Shown one piece after another: positions 34,209-42,776 of a DNA stretch of 64,000 nt. Source of the stretch: Streptomyces sp. 2114.4 (lineage in GTDB: Bacteria > Actinomycetota > Actinomycetes > Streptomycetales > Streptomycetaceae); NCBI RefSeq assembly GCF_900187385.1, contig NZ_FYEY01000001.1, positions 5,332,001-5,396,000 on the forward strand, given 5' to 3'. A program made the position numbers and the translations under genes. Each line of letters opens with the position of its first letter. Within the stretch, counting starts at the first letter, position 1. The notes below the pieces were generated by a model. That model was not told the DNA's origin and ran no database searches. It was given only the letters and a program-made list of their open reading frames with translations.

Positions 34209-34238
34209 ATAATAAGTTAGGTACACTAAAGAGTGCAA
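34209..34238 (-). promoter_or_regulatory. Strong promoter with operator for the MFS gene
   Basis: On the minus strand: -35 TTGCAC (34233-34238), 18-bp spacer, -10 TATTAT (34209-34214). Within the spacer TTAG-n5-CTAA (34217-34229) forms a MarR/TetR-type half-site pair. The block is AT-rich in a G+C-rich region. Leader about 78 nt. Confidence 0.7.
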
Positions 34239-34380
34239 GTGGCAACTACTTTCCCTGTCGGGCGAGCAGTCGGACGGGCGGGTGGCCGGGAAGCGGTCAA
34301 TTGCACGGCGGCGTACGTGATTCGGGGCGCACCGGTGGGGTGATCGTCCTTGACGCGGCGGCGGGGCTGGAGGACCGTGG

Positions 34381-35025
34381 ATGCCTATGAGGGGCGAACC
34401 CAGTTGCCCGAAGTGCGGAGGCCGGGTACGGGCGCCCGGTCTCTTCTCCGACACCTGGCAGTGCGCGCTGCACGGCACCGTGCACCCACTCCAGCCCGTT
34501 GTCCCGCCGAGCGTCGAAGCGCTCGGCGTTGTCGTGCAGCGCGCGCAGGTGCCCGTGTGGATGCCCTGGCCGCTGCCGGTCGGCTGGCTGTTCACCGGCG
34601 TGGCCTGTGCCGGTGACGACCGCAGCGGCGGCCGCGCGACCGCCGTGGCCTGCACGGGCCCCGGACCGCTCGGCGGCCCCGGCGAACTGCTGCTGATCGC
34701 CGAGGAGCTGGGCGTCGGCCTCGGTGCGCGGTACGCCGGTATCGACGGCCCGGACCCCGGCCCCCATATGTGCGTGGACAAACCGCCGCACGCCAAGGTG
34801 CTCGCCGCCGGCCGCCCGACCGCCTTGTGGCATGTCGACGGTGCGCCCGCGGACCGTGCGGTCTTCGCGGGCGAGGCGCGCGGGCTGTGGCTCTGGGCGA
34901 TCGCCTGGCCCGAGCAGTCCGGGCTGCTGCTGTACGACGAGCTGGTGCTGACCGATCTGCGCGAGGCGGGCGCCGAGGTGGATCTGCTGCCGTGCGGGGC
35001 CATCTCGCCGCGGATCCTGGGCTGA
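34381..35025 (+). CDS. DUF6758-like protein with zinc ribbon
   Basis: 214 residues from ATG 34381 (GGAGG at 34369-34373 is 7 nt before it; the ATG at 34387 is too far). The start carries CPKCGG, and a second Cys/His pair in WQCALHGTVHP, so a small zinc ribbon is likely. The rest is a mixed alpha/beta domain with repeated Trp and Gly (VGWLFTGVACAGDD, LWLWAIAWPEQSG). I recall this as a Streptomyces family of unknown function. A PHP-domain gene follows 200 bp later on the same strand. Confidence 0.75.
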   Translation: MPMRGEPSCPKCGGRVRAPGLFSDTWQCALHGTVHPLQPVVPPSVEALGVVVQRAQVPVWMPWPLPVGWLFTGVACAGDDRSGGRATAVACTGPGPLGGPGELLLIAEELGVGLGARYAGIDGPDPGPHMCVDKPPHAKVLAAGRPTALWHVDGAPADRAVFAGEARGLWLWAIAWPEQSGLLLYDELVLTDLREAGAEVDLLPCGAISPRILG

Positions 35026-35224
35026 GCGGCGGTCGCCGGAGACGGGGTGGACCCCGGTGGTGTGGACGCCGGGGTGGCCTCCCTCACCGTCCGGCGGGCC
35101 GTGGGCGCTACCGGCCGCCCGGTATCCTTCCGGTGTCCCCTGCGGTGCACTTTCCCCGGCCTCCTGCCGGGCCCCGCCCCGTATCTGTCCCGTATCCGTC
35201 CCGCAGCAGTCTGGAGTCCGCGTC

Positions 35225-36079
35225 GTGCGCATCGATCTGCACACCCACTCCACGGCGTCCGACGGTACGGACACCCCCGCGGAGCTGGTGCGCGGCGCCG
35301 CGGCCGCGGGGCTGGACGTCGTCGCGCTGACCGACCACGACACCGTCGGCGGGCACGCCGAGGCGCGGGCCGCGCTGCCCGCTGGGCTGACGCTGGTCAC
35401 CGGCGCCGAGCTCTCCTGCCGGCTCGACGGGGTGAGCCTCCACATGCTCGCCTACCTCTTCGACCCCGAGGAGCCGGAGTTCGCCCGTGAGCGCGAGCTG
35501 GTGCGCGACGACCGGGTGCCGCGGGCCCGGGGGATGGTCGCCAAGCTGCGGGAGCTCGGTGTGCCGGTCACCTGGGAGCAGGTCGCCCGGATCGCCGGTG
35601 ACGGCGCCGTGGGGCGGCCGCACATCGCCACCGCCCTCGTCGACCTGGGCGTGGTCGGTTCCGTCTCGGATGCCTTCACCTCCGAGTGGCTGGCCAATGA
35701 CGGGCGGGCGTACGTGGAGAAGCACGAGCTCGACCCGTTCGACGCGATCCGGCTGGTCAAGGCCGCCGGCGGGGTCACCGTTTTCGCGCATCCGCTGGCC
35801 GTCAAGCGCGGCTCCTGCGTACCGGAGAGCGCGATCGCCGCACTCGCCGCGGCCGGTCTCGACGGCATCGAGGTCGACCACATGGACCACGAGGAGCCGA
35901 CCCGCGCGCGGCTGCGCGGCCTGGCCGCCGACCTCGGCCTGCTGACCACCGGTTCCAGCGACTACCACGGCAGCCGCAAGACCTGCCGCCTCGGGGAATA
36001 CACCACCGACCCCGAGATCTACGGCGAGATCGTGCGCCGCGCGACCGGCGCCTTCCCCGTTCCCGGCACGGGCGGCTGA
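35225..36079 (+). CDS. PHP-domain phosphoesterase
   Basis: 284 residues from GTG 35225, with GGAG (35214-35217) upstream. Metal-binding motifs are all present: HTHSTASDG near the start, LTDHDTV, the Glu of VTGAELSC, the HP of VFAHPLAV, and SSDYHG near the end. This is the YciV/RNase AM-like or 3',5'-nucleoside-bisphosphate phosphatase group, which acts on pAp or short RNA 5' ends. Followed 213 bp later by marC; a leader region rich in C lies between. Confidence 0.9.
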   Translation: MRIDLHTHSTASDGTDTPAELVRGAAAAGLDVVALTDHDTVGGHAEARAALPAGLTLVTGAELSCRLDGVSLHMLAYLFDPEEPEFARERELVRDDRVPRARGMVAKLRELGVPVTWEQVARIAGDGAVGRPHIATALVDLGVVGSVSDAFTSEWLANDGRAYVEKHELDPFDAIRLVKAAGGVTVFAHPLAVKRGSCVPESAIAALAAAGLDGIEVDHMDHEEPTRARLRGLAADLGLLTTGSSDYHGSRKTCRLGEYTTDPEIYGEIVRRATGAFPVPGTGG

Positions 36080-36292
36080 GCCCGCCGCGGCCGGCGGCCG
36101 CCGCGCACGTCCCGTATCCCGGCACTCCGGCGGCACCCGCCCGGTGCTGCCGGGCGACGGTGCGGCCGCCGCCCTGCGCCCGCCGCTGCCCGCCCACCAC
36201 CTCCCCTTTCCTTCCCTGGCCGTCTTACGGATCCGCGCCCGCGCGCCGCCCGTGAGCGCTCGTCCCGTACCACCTCTCGCAAGGCCTTCACC

Positions 36293-36898
36293 GTGTTCGA
36301 CATCGCTGTCTTCAGTACGCTCTTCGTCACCCTGTTCGTGATCATGGATCCGCCGGGTATCACCCCGATCTTCCTGGGGCTGACCTCCGGCCGGCCCGCC
36401 AAGGTGCAGCGCCGGATGGCCTGGCAGGCGGCCACCGTCGCGTTCTGCGTCATCGCCGTCTTCGGTCTCTTCGGCCGGCAGATCCTGGGGCGGCTGCACA
36501 TCTCGACGCCCGCGCTGATGATCGCGGGCGGGCTGCTGCTCCTGCTGGTCGCGCTGGATCTGCTGACCGGGAAGTCGGAGGAGCCGACCCAGACCAAGGA
36601 CGTCAATGTGGCGCTGGTGCCGCTGGGCATGCCGCTGCTGGCCGGGCCGGGCGCGATCGTGTCGGTGATCCTCGCGGTGCAGCACGCGCACGGCTTCGCC
36701 GCCCAGCTCTCCGTCTGGGCGGCGATCGCGGCGATCCATGTGGTGCTCTACCTGGTGATGCGGTTCTCGCTGGTGATCATCCGCGTGATCAAGGACGGCG
36801 GAGTGGTCCTGGTGACGCGGCTGGCGGGGATGATGCTCTCCGCCCTCGCGGTGCAGCAGATCATCAACGGCGTGCTGCAGGTGATCCAGGGGGCCTGA
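36293..36898 (+). CDS. MarC family membrane protein
   Basis: 201 residues from GTG 36293 with AAGG upstream. Six membrane segments; FVIMDPPGITPIFLGLT near the start and PLGMPLLAGPGAIVSVIL in the middle are the two repeated MarC signatures. The family was called 'multiple antibiotic resistance' but its substrate is unsettled; small neutral amino acids have been proposed for one archaeal member. Ends at a perfect 20-bp hairpin. Confidence 0.93.
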   Translation: MFDIAVFSTLFVTLFVIMDPPGITPIFLGLTSGRPAKVQRRMAWQAATVAFCVIAVFGLFGRQILGRLHISTPALMIAGGLLLLLVALDLLTGKSEEPTQTKDVNVALVPLGMPLLAGPGAIVSVILAVQHAHGFAAQLSVWAAIAAIHVVLYLVMRFSLVIIRVIKDGGVVLVTRLAGMMLSALAVQQIINGVLQVIQGA

Positions 36899-36937
36899 CG
36901 TCCGCCCCGGCCCCGGGAGCCGGGGCGCGGACAGCGC

Positions 36938-36987
36938 AGCGCCCCCGTACGACGACGTGCTGTTTCCCGTCGTCGTACGGGGGCGCT
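36938..36987. terminator. Bidirectional terminator, 20-bp perfect stem
   Basis: 36938-36957 is fully complementary to 36968-36987 around a 10-nt loop (TGCTGTTTCC). It lies between marC and the small convergent gene. Confidence 0.92.
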
Positions 36988-37046
36988 CGTGCGGTGCGGC
37001 CGTGCGCGGGCCGGGTGCTCGCGGCGTCGGGCCGGTGGAGCGGGCG

Positions 37047-37199
37047 TTAACGGACGGCGGTGCCGGCCGGGCGGATGTAGATGCGCTGGCCCGTTGCGGC
37101 GGCCTGCTGCACGATCCGGTTGACGGAGGCGGCGTCCACGACGGTGCTGTCCACGGCGACGCCGTCGACATCGTCCAGGCGCATGATCTCGAAGCGCAT
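37047..37199 (-). CDS. Small conserved protein, 50 residues
   Basis: ATG 37199 has AAGGGAGA just ahead of it, which marks the start; a longer reading frame upstream is not coding-like. The protein begins MRFEIMRLDDVDG and ends IYIRPAGTAVR, with an amphipathic helix SVNRIVQQAA between two strands. No signal or membrane segment. I know no function; similar short proteins occur in Streptomyces. It is divergent from the NYN-domain gene by about 200 bp. Confidence 0.75.
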   Translation of the reverse strand: MRFEIMRLDDVDGVAVDSTVVDAASVNRIVQQAAATGQRIYIRPAGTAVR

Positions 37200-37402
37200 A
37201 CGGCTTCTCCCTTCGTCTGATCCTCCTGCGGAGAACTCTTGGGTATACGAGCCGCCCGGCGTCGCTGCCGGGCGCTCCGTCCATGTATAACGACCTGCCC
37301 AGTGCAATCATTCCCTACGCTAAAGAAAAATTTCGACGGCCTAAGTACGGAGCGGTAGCGCGGTTGTGCCCGCGGAGTGACCGCCCGGAGAATGGGTCCG
37401 GT

Positions 37403-38329
37403 ATGAACGACGTCCAGCCCACGGGCCACACCGACCTCACGGCGCTCGCCGCCGGGATCGAGCGCACCAACGAGCTGCTCACCCGGGTGCTCGCCGAGGT
37501 CTCCACCAGCCCGTCCACCCATGCGGCCTTCGTGGACGCGGGCTATGTCTACGCCGCGGCGGGACGGCTGGTCACCGGCACGGAGGACCGCAAGGCGTTC
37601 GATCTCGACGCCGAAGGAATCATCGAGGCCTTTATCGACAAGGCTCGGATGATCTTCCCGGACAGCCGGCTGCTGCGCGTCTACTGGTACGACGGCGCCC
37701 GCCGCCGGATCCACACCCAGGAACAGCAGCGGATCGCCGAGCTGCCCGATGTGAAGGTCAGGCTCGGCAACCTCAACGCCAACAACCAGCAGAAGGGCGT
37801 CGACTCCCTGATCCGCTCCGACCTGGAGTCGCTGGCCCGGCACCGCGCGATCAGCGATGCGGTGCTCATCGGCGGCGACGAGGACCTGGTCTCCGCGGTG
37901 GAGGCGGCGCAGGGCTATGGCGCACGGGTGCATCTGTGGGGCATCGAGGCCCCGGGCGGCCGCAATCAGGCCGAGCCGCTGCTGTGGGAGGTCGACAGCG
38001 CGCGCACCTTCGACCTGGAGTTCTGCAAGCCGTACGTCACCCGGCGGATCGGCGTCGAGTGCGGCGACCAGACGACGGGCGAGGGGCCCGCGCCCAGCCG
38101 TGAGACGGTCCGCTTCGTCGGGGCGCAGGTCGCCGCGCAGTGGCTGTCGGAACGCGGCCGCGAGTGGGTGGGCGGGCTGCTGCCGGGCCATCCGTATCTG
38201 CCCGGCACCGTCGACCAGGAACTCCTGACCGCCGCGGAGACGCTGCTGCAGCACTCCCTGCGCAGCCATGCCGATCTGCGGCGGGTCCTGCGCGACGGCT
38301 TCTGGGACCACGTCCAGGGGCAGTACTGA
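37403..38329 (+). CDS. NYN (PIN-like) domain protein
   Basis: 308 residues from ATG 37403; a longer start at 37283 reads through an AT-rich promoter-like stretch and is rejected. The NYN domain has the acidic metal sites AAFVDAGYV and LIGGDEDLVSAVEAAQGYG with KGVDSLIRSDL between, so it is likely a metal-dependent RNase. The last 100 residues hold a helical extension. Its role may be RNA decay or processing; no partner gene is next to it. Confidence 0.88.
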   Translation: MNDVQPTGHTDLTALAAGIERTNELLTRVLAEVSTSPSTHAAFVDAGYVYAAAGRLVTGTEDRKAFDLDAEGIIEAFIDKARMIFPDSRLLRVYWYDGARRRIHTQEQQRIAELPDVKVRLGNLNANNQQKGVDSLIRSDLESLARHRAISDAVLIGGDEDLVSAVEAAQGYGARVHLWGIEAPGGRNQAEPLLWEVDSARTFDLEFCKPYVTRRIGVECGDQTTGEGPAPSRETVRFVGAQVAAQWLSERGREWVGGLLPGHPYLPGTVDQELLTAAETLLQHSLRSHADLRRVLRDGFWDHVQGQY

Positions 38330-38369
38330 GGGCCGGCCTGCGCCGGCTGTGGCGGGCTCGGCCGGCACA

Positions 38370-38391
38370 CTCCCCGCGGCGCCGCGGGGAG
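38370..38391. terminator. Hairpin between convergent genes
   Basis: CTCCCCGCGGC-GCCGCGGGGAG is a perfect 22-bp palindrome between the NYN and SRPBCC genes; the centre must open to form a loop. Confidence 0.7.
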
Positions 38392-38396
38392 GCCGC

Positions 38397-38876
38397 TCAG
38401 GCCCTCGCCAGCAGCTCGGTGAGGCGGTCGAAGAAGCCCGCCCAGCCCGCCTCCGCCTGGCGGTACTGCTCGGAGGAGAGGTTGCCGCCGAGCTGGCGGA
38501 AGGCCATCTCCGTACGGTCACCGAGATCGGTCAGGGTGACCCGGACGATCTCGCCCTCGGAGCTCGGTGCGGCGGTGTCCTTGAGGGTGAACTCCAGCCG
38601 TTCCGGGGCGGCCACCTCGCGGTAGACCCCGGAGAACGGCAGCTCGCCGCCGTCCGGGGTGCGCATGACCAGCGTCCAGATCCCGCCCGGCCGGGCGTCC
38701 ATCGTCATCCGCTCGACCGGCACCGCCAGCTCCCCGCCGAACCAGTACGCGAAGTGCTCGGGCGTCGTCCAGGCCTCGAAGACCAGCTCACGGCGGGCGT
38801 CGAAGGTCCGGTTGAGCGCGATGCCGTGGGGGGCGTCCTCGGCGCCGGCCGGAGAGGTCGACGGATTCTCGGTCAT
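38397..38876 (-). CDS. SRPBCC/AHSA1-like protein
   Basis: 159 residues from ATG 38876 with GAAGGG upstream. It has the AHSA1 pattern: IALNRTFDARRELVFEAWTT, FAYWFGGE, MRTPDGGELPFSGVYREV, and a C-terminal helix EAGWAGFFDRLTELLA. Such START-like folds bind hydrophobic ligands or chaperone clients; many lie beside an ArsR-type regulator gene, which is not present here. The gene is 184 bp from the hydrolase gene on the same strand. Confidence 0.88.
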   Translation of the reverse strand: MTENPSTSPAGAEDAPHGIALNRTFDARRELVFEAWTTPEHFAYWFGGELAVPVERMTMDARPGGIWTLVMRTPDGGELPFSGVYREVAAPERLEFTLKDTAAPSSEGEIVRVTLTDLGDRTEMAFRQLGGNLSSEQYRQAEAGWAGFFDRLTELLARA

Positions 38877-39060
38877 GGTCGGGGCCCTTCGTACGAAGCG
38901 GTGCCGGCCGGGCGCCGGTGGGGGCCCGCCTTCCTCGATGCTCGCCGAACCACCCCGTGCTGTCCTGGCGACGCCGTCCGCTCGGCCCACACGGGGCGGC
39001 GGCACCCGGCGGGCTCGGCCCCACACGCACCCGCGGCGACCCCCGGCGGCCGGGCGGCAC

Positions 39061-39927
39061 TCAGCCCACACCGCTCCAGAACCCGGCAAGCGCCTCGGCC
39101 GTCTTCTGCGGCCGTTCGGCGTTGGGGGAGTGTTCGGCGCCCTCGATGACGGTGCGCCGGGCGGACAGCCGCTCGGCCATCGCGTCCATCGACGGCACCG
39201 GCCAGGCATAGTCGACGGCACCGGAGACCACATGCGTGGCGAGCCCCGTACGGGCCAGCTCCGCCACCCGGTCGGGCTCCGTCAGCATCTGACGGCCGGT
39301 CGCGATCAGCTGCTCGGGAACGGTGTTCAGCCAACGGCGGTACAGGAACGCGCCGATCTCCGGCGGCGTCGCCGCGTCCGCCGCCTCCGGGGGATCCAGC
39401 TCGCGCATCGCCCGCCAGACGCTCTCCATATCGAGCGTGCCGAGAGCTTCGATCAGCATCCGCACCCGGGCCTGCTGGGACGCCTCGATGGCGGCGGGAC
39501 CGGAGCTGAGGACGGTCAGCGAGCGGAACGGGGCCGCGTCGAGCAGCACGGCGGCCCGGGTGACCAGCCCGCCCAGCGAGTGCCCCAGCAGATGCACCGG
39601 CCCGCCGTCCGGCTCCCGCAGGGCCCGCGCCTGGGCCAGCACATCGAGCGCCAACTCCCTTTGCGCGTATGCCCGTTCATCGCGGGGGCCGGGGGATTCG
39701 TGCTGCCCGCGCCCGTCCACGGCGACCGCCCGGAATCCGGCCGCGGCCAGCGGGGCCAGCAAGGCGATGAAGTCCTCCTTGCTGCCGGTGAATCCGGGCA
39801 CCAGCAGGGCGGTCCCGATCGGTGCGGCATCGGGCCGGGCGTCCTGCACGGCGAAGGCGCCGCGCTCGGTGTCGAGTCGGTACGCACGGGCGCACGGGGG
39901 CAGCGTGAGGGTGGGCGGCCTGCTCAT
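39061..39927 (-). CDS. Alpha/beta hydrolase
   Basis: 288 residues from ATG 39927, probably leaderless. The nucleophile elbow is GHSLGG, oxyanion region LLVPGFTGSKED, acid in SGAVDYAWPVP, and the catalytic His in GAEHSPN. A cap domain lies between. Likely a carboxylesterase or lipase-like enzyme; substrate unknown. It lies 133 bp beyond the terminator of the helicase gene on the same strand. Confidence 0.9.
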   Translation of the reverse strand: MSRPPTLTLPPCARAYRLDTERGAFAVQDARPDAAPIGTALLVPGFTGSKEDFIALLAPLAAAGFRAVAVDGRGQHESPGPRDERAYAQRELALDVLAQARALREPDGGPVHLLGHSLGGLVTRAAVLLDAAPFRSLTVLSSGPAAIEASQQARVRMLIEALGTLDMESVWRAMRELDPPEAADAATPPEIGAFLYRRWLNTVPEQLIATGRQMLTEPDRVAELARTGLATHVVSGAVDYAWPVPSMDAMAERLSARRTVIEGAEHSPNAERPQKTAEALAGFWSGVG

Positions 39928-39934
39928 GGGGTTG

Positions 39935-39940
39935 AGGTTA
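39935..39940 (-). promoter_or_regulatory. Leaderless -10 hexamer for the hydrolase at 39061-39927
   Basis: On the minus strand TAACCT lies 7 nt before the ATG at 39927, and no Shine-Dalgarno is present. Confidence 0.5.
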
Positions 39941-39974
39941 TCCGGGCCGGGCGGCGAAAACGGGCCGGGGACGC

Positions 39975-40015
39975 CGACGACCCGGCGCCCGCACAGTGCG
40001 GGCGCCGGGTCGTCG
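39975..40015 (-). terminator. Terminator of the helicase gene, 19-bp stem
   Basis: 39975-39993 is fully complementary to 39997-40015, with a 3-nt loop, directly after the helicase stop on the minus strand. Confidence 0.9.
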
Positions 40016-40046
40016 CGCCGGGATCCCGGCAGCAGCCGGGGGAGGC

Positions 40047-42338
40047 TCAGCTCTCGGGCGTGGCCTCGGCGGCGGGCGCCTTGGCGCGGGTGCGGCGGCG
40101 CACCGGCTTGGCCTCGGCGGCCTCCGTCGCCTCCGCGGCCGGCTTGGCCGCGGCCTTGCGGGTCCGCTTGGGCTTGGCCGGGGCCTCCTCGGCGGCGGGT
40201 GCGTCCGCCGCGGCCGTGGTGGTGGCCGCGGCCTTCCGCGTGCGCTTGGGCTTGGCCGGGGCGGCCTCGGCGGTGTCGACGGCGCTCTCGGCGGCCGGCT
40301 TGGCAGCCGCGGCCTTGCGGGTCCGCTTCGGCTTGGCCGGCGCCTCCACGACGGCCTCGGCCGTGTCCACGACGGCGTCGGCGGCCTTGGGCGCCGCCTT
40401 ACGGGTCCGCTTCGGCTTGGCGGGAGCCTCCACCGCGGCGTCGGTGACGGTCTCCGTCACCGCGGCCGGTGCCGTTGCCTCGGCGGCCTTGGCGGTGCTG
40501 CGGCTCCGGCGTCGCGGCTTGGCCGGCGCCTCGGCGGGCTCGGCCACGGCCGCGGACTCGGCGACGACCGCCGCGCCCTTCGCCGCCGCGAGCGCGTGCG
40601 CCGCGCTCTCCACGGTCTGGAAGCTCCCGGTGTCCTCGGGACGGACGATGCGGGCCCGGCGCCGGCGCGGCTTGACGGGCTCGGCCACAGCCTCGATCAC
40701 CTTGGGGGCGGCCTGGGCCACCTTGGGGGCGGCCTCGGTCACCTTGGGGGCGGCCTGGGCCACCTTGGCGGGAGCGCTCGCGGCCTCGGTGGCCGGGGCC
40801 GGGACGGCCGCTGCGCCCGAGGCCTGGCTGCCGCGGGTCCGGCGGCGCCGGCGCGGCTGACGCGGCCCGGCGCTCTGCGCATCTTCGGTGCCCTCGGCGA
40901 CGGCAGGGGACGCGGCCGCCGGCGCTTCGGCGGCGGCCGCCTCCTCCAGCGCCGTACCGCCACGGGTACGACGGCGCTGGCGCGGCGTACGGGTGCGCTG
41001 CGGACGCTCCTCCTCGACGGCGGCGCCCTTACGGGGGCCACGGCCGCGGCCGCCGGTCTCGCCCAGGTCCTCGACCTCTTCCGCGGCCAGTCCGGCCCGG
41101 GTGCGCTCGTTGCGCGGCAGCACGCCCTTGGTACCCGCGGGGATGTTCAGCTGCTCGTAGAGGTGCGGCGAGGTGGAGTAGGTCTCCTCCGGCTCGTCGA
41201 ACGCCAGGTCCAGCGCCTTGTTGATCAGCTTCCAGCGCGGGATGTCGTCCCAGTCGACGAGGGTGACCGCGGTGCCCTTGGCGCCCGCCCGGCCCGTACG
41301 GCCGATGCGGTGCAGGTAGGTCTTCTCCTCCTCGGGCGACTGGTAGTTGATGACGTGCGTCACGCCCTCGACGTCGATACCGCGGGCGGCGACGTCGGTG
41401 CAGACCAGGACGTCGACCTTGCCGTTGCGGAAGGCGCGCAGCGCCTGCTCGCGGGCGCCCTGGCCGAGGTCGCCGTGCACCGCGCCGGAGGCGAAGCCGC
41501 GGCGCGAGAGCTGGTCGGCGATGTCGGCGGCGGTCCGCTTCGTACGGCAGAACACCATCGCCAGGCCCCGGCCCTCGGCCTGCAGGATACGGGCGACCAT
41601 CTCCGGCTTGTCCATGGAGTGGGCCCGGAAGACGTGCTGGGCGGTGTTGCGGACGGTCTGGCCCTCGTCGTCCGGCGCGGTGGCGCGGATGTGCGTGGGC
41701 TGCGACATGTAGCGGCGGGCCAGGGAGATGACCTGGCCGGGCATGGTCGCGGAGAACAGCATCGTCTGGCGCTTGGCCGGCAGCAGCTGGATGATCTTCT
41801 CGACGTCGGGCAGGAAGCCCAGGTCGAGCATCTCGTCGGCCTCGTCCAGCACCAGGCTCTTGACCTGGGAGAGGTTGAGCTTGCGCTGACCGGCGAGGTC
41901 GAGGAGGCGGCCGGGCGTGCCGACGACGACGTCGACGCCCTTCTTCAGCGCCTCGACCTGCGGCTCGTAGGCCCGGCCGCCGTAGATCGCCAGGACGCGG
42001 ACATTGCGTACCTTGCCGGCGGTGAGCAGGTCGTTGGTGACCTGCTGGCACAGCTCACGGGTGGGCACGACCACCAGGGCCTGCGGAGCCTCGGTCAGCT
42101 GCTCGGGCTTGGCGCGGCCGGCCTCGACGTCGGCGGGAACCGTGACGCGCTCCAGGAGCGGCAGGCCGAAGCCCAGGGTCTTGCCCGTGCCGGTCTTGGC
42201 CTGGCCGATCACGTCGTTGCCGGAGAGGGCGACGGGGAGCGTCAGTTCCTGGATGGGAAAGGGAGAGATGATGCCGACGGCTTCCAGGGCCTCGGCCGTC
42301 TCGGGGAAAATCCCGAGGTCTCGAAATGTAGACAGAAT
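40047..42338 (-). CDS. DEAD-box RNA helicase with long basic repeat tail
   Basis: 763 residues if translation begins at ATT 42338; CTG 42335 is the other choice. No ATG, GTG or TTG occurs in a sensible place, while GAAGAGG stands just before ATT. The core (about 1-390) has all motifs: AKTGTGKT, PTRELCQQ, TPGRLLDL, LDEADEML, SATMPG, HRIGRTGR. The tail of about 370 residues is disordered: Arg-rich patches (RQRRRTRGG, RQPRRRRRTRG), repeats of AAPKVAQAAPKV type and four copies of PAKPKRTRKAA. Such tails bind RNA and aid condensates or ribosomal work. RhlE-like helicases act in RNA folding, cold adaptation and ribosome assembly. Confidence 0.88.
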   Translation of the reverse strand: MLSTFRDLGIFPETAEALEAVGIISPFPIQELTLPVALSGNDVIGQAKTGTGKTLGFGLPLLERVTVPADVEAGRAKPEQLTEAPQALVVVPTRELCQQVTNDLLTAGKVRNVRVLAIYGGRAYEPQVEALKKGVDVVVGTPGRLLDLAGQRKLNLSQVKSLVLDEADEMLDLGFLPDVEKIIQLLPAKRQTMLFSATMPGQVISLARRYMSQPTHIRATAPDDEGQTVRNTAQHVFRAHSMDKPEMVARILQAEGRGLAMVFCRTKRTAADIADQLSRRGFASGAVHGDLGQGAREQALRAFRNGKVDVLVCTDVAARGIDVEGVTHVINYQSPEEEKTYLHRIGRTGRAGAKGTAVTLVDWDDIPRWKLINKALDLAFDEPEETYSTSPHLYEQLNIPAGTKGVLPRNERTRAGLAAEEVEDLGETGGRGRGPRKGAAVEEERPQRTRTPRQRRRTRGGTALEEAAAAEAPAAASPAVAEGTEDAQSAGPRQPRRRRRTRGSQASGAAAVPAPATEAASAPAKVAQAAPKVTEAAPKVAQAAPKVIEAVAEPVKPRRRRARIVRPEDTGSFQTVESAAHALAAAKGAAVVAESAAVAEPAEAPAKPRRRSRSTAKAAEATAPAAVTETVTDAAVEAPAKPKRTRKAAPKAADAVVDTAEAVVEAPAKPKRTRKAAAAKPAAESAVDTAEAAPAKPKRTRKAAATTTAAADAPAAEEAPAKPKRTRKAAAKPAAEATEAAEAKPVRRRTRAKAPAAEATPES

Positions 42339-42776
42339 CTTGCCTCTTCTGTGAGACGCGGCGTGAGGCGGCGAAGGGGGTCGTACCGCACCTTCGTACG
42401 GGTTCGTACGGGCCGGCCTGATGATGCGGCCGGTGGGGCGGGACCACTGCCAACGCTCAGGCACTCCTGCCGCGAGCGGTGTCCCTCTTGCCGTGCGCAG
42501 GTCCGCTGCGCGCCGCGTCAGAGGGCGGTCGGTTTGGAGCCGATCGGGCCACCGACCGGGCATCCGCTTCGTGGAACGACCCACCGAGTACTCGGCAGGT
42601 CCAAATACCACTGTACCCCGGATATGGCGCGCCCATCCGAAGGCTTGTATGAGTGAGGAATACATCACGGCCGGACGCGGCACCGGGACACGGGCTCCGA
42701 CCGCCGTTCGTACGGGCGAACCGGAGTGGCTGACCAGGGCCTTCCCCGGGCGGCCGAGCGGGCTATTGTGCCGGTC
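42339..42776. other. 438-bp divergent region
   Basis: No gene is seen. It holds the long likely leader of the helicase gene, a perfect palindrome CCGAGTACTCGG at 42584-42595, and the leaderless promoter of the ferritin-like gene at 42764-42769. Around 42595-42665 the sequence is relatively AT-rich. Confidence 0.5.
42764..42769 (+). promoter_or_regulatory. Leaderless -10 hexamer for ferritin-like gene
   Basis: TATTGT lies 7 nt before the ATG at 42777, and no Shine-Dalgarno is present. Confidence 0.55.

Noticed and set aside
37243..37292. TATACC and TATAAC boxes between the small gene and the NYN gene
   Set aside because: No -35 at a proper distance in either direction; promoters are likely here but cannot be placed.
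35108..38521. 1137-codon minus-strand frame
   Set aside because: Shadow of the PHP, marC and NYN genes, all of which have clear motifs on the plus strand.
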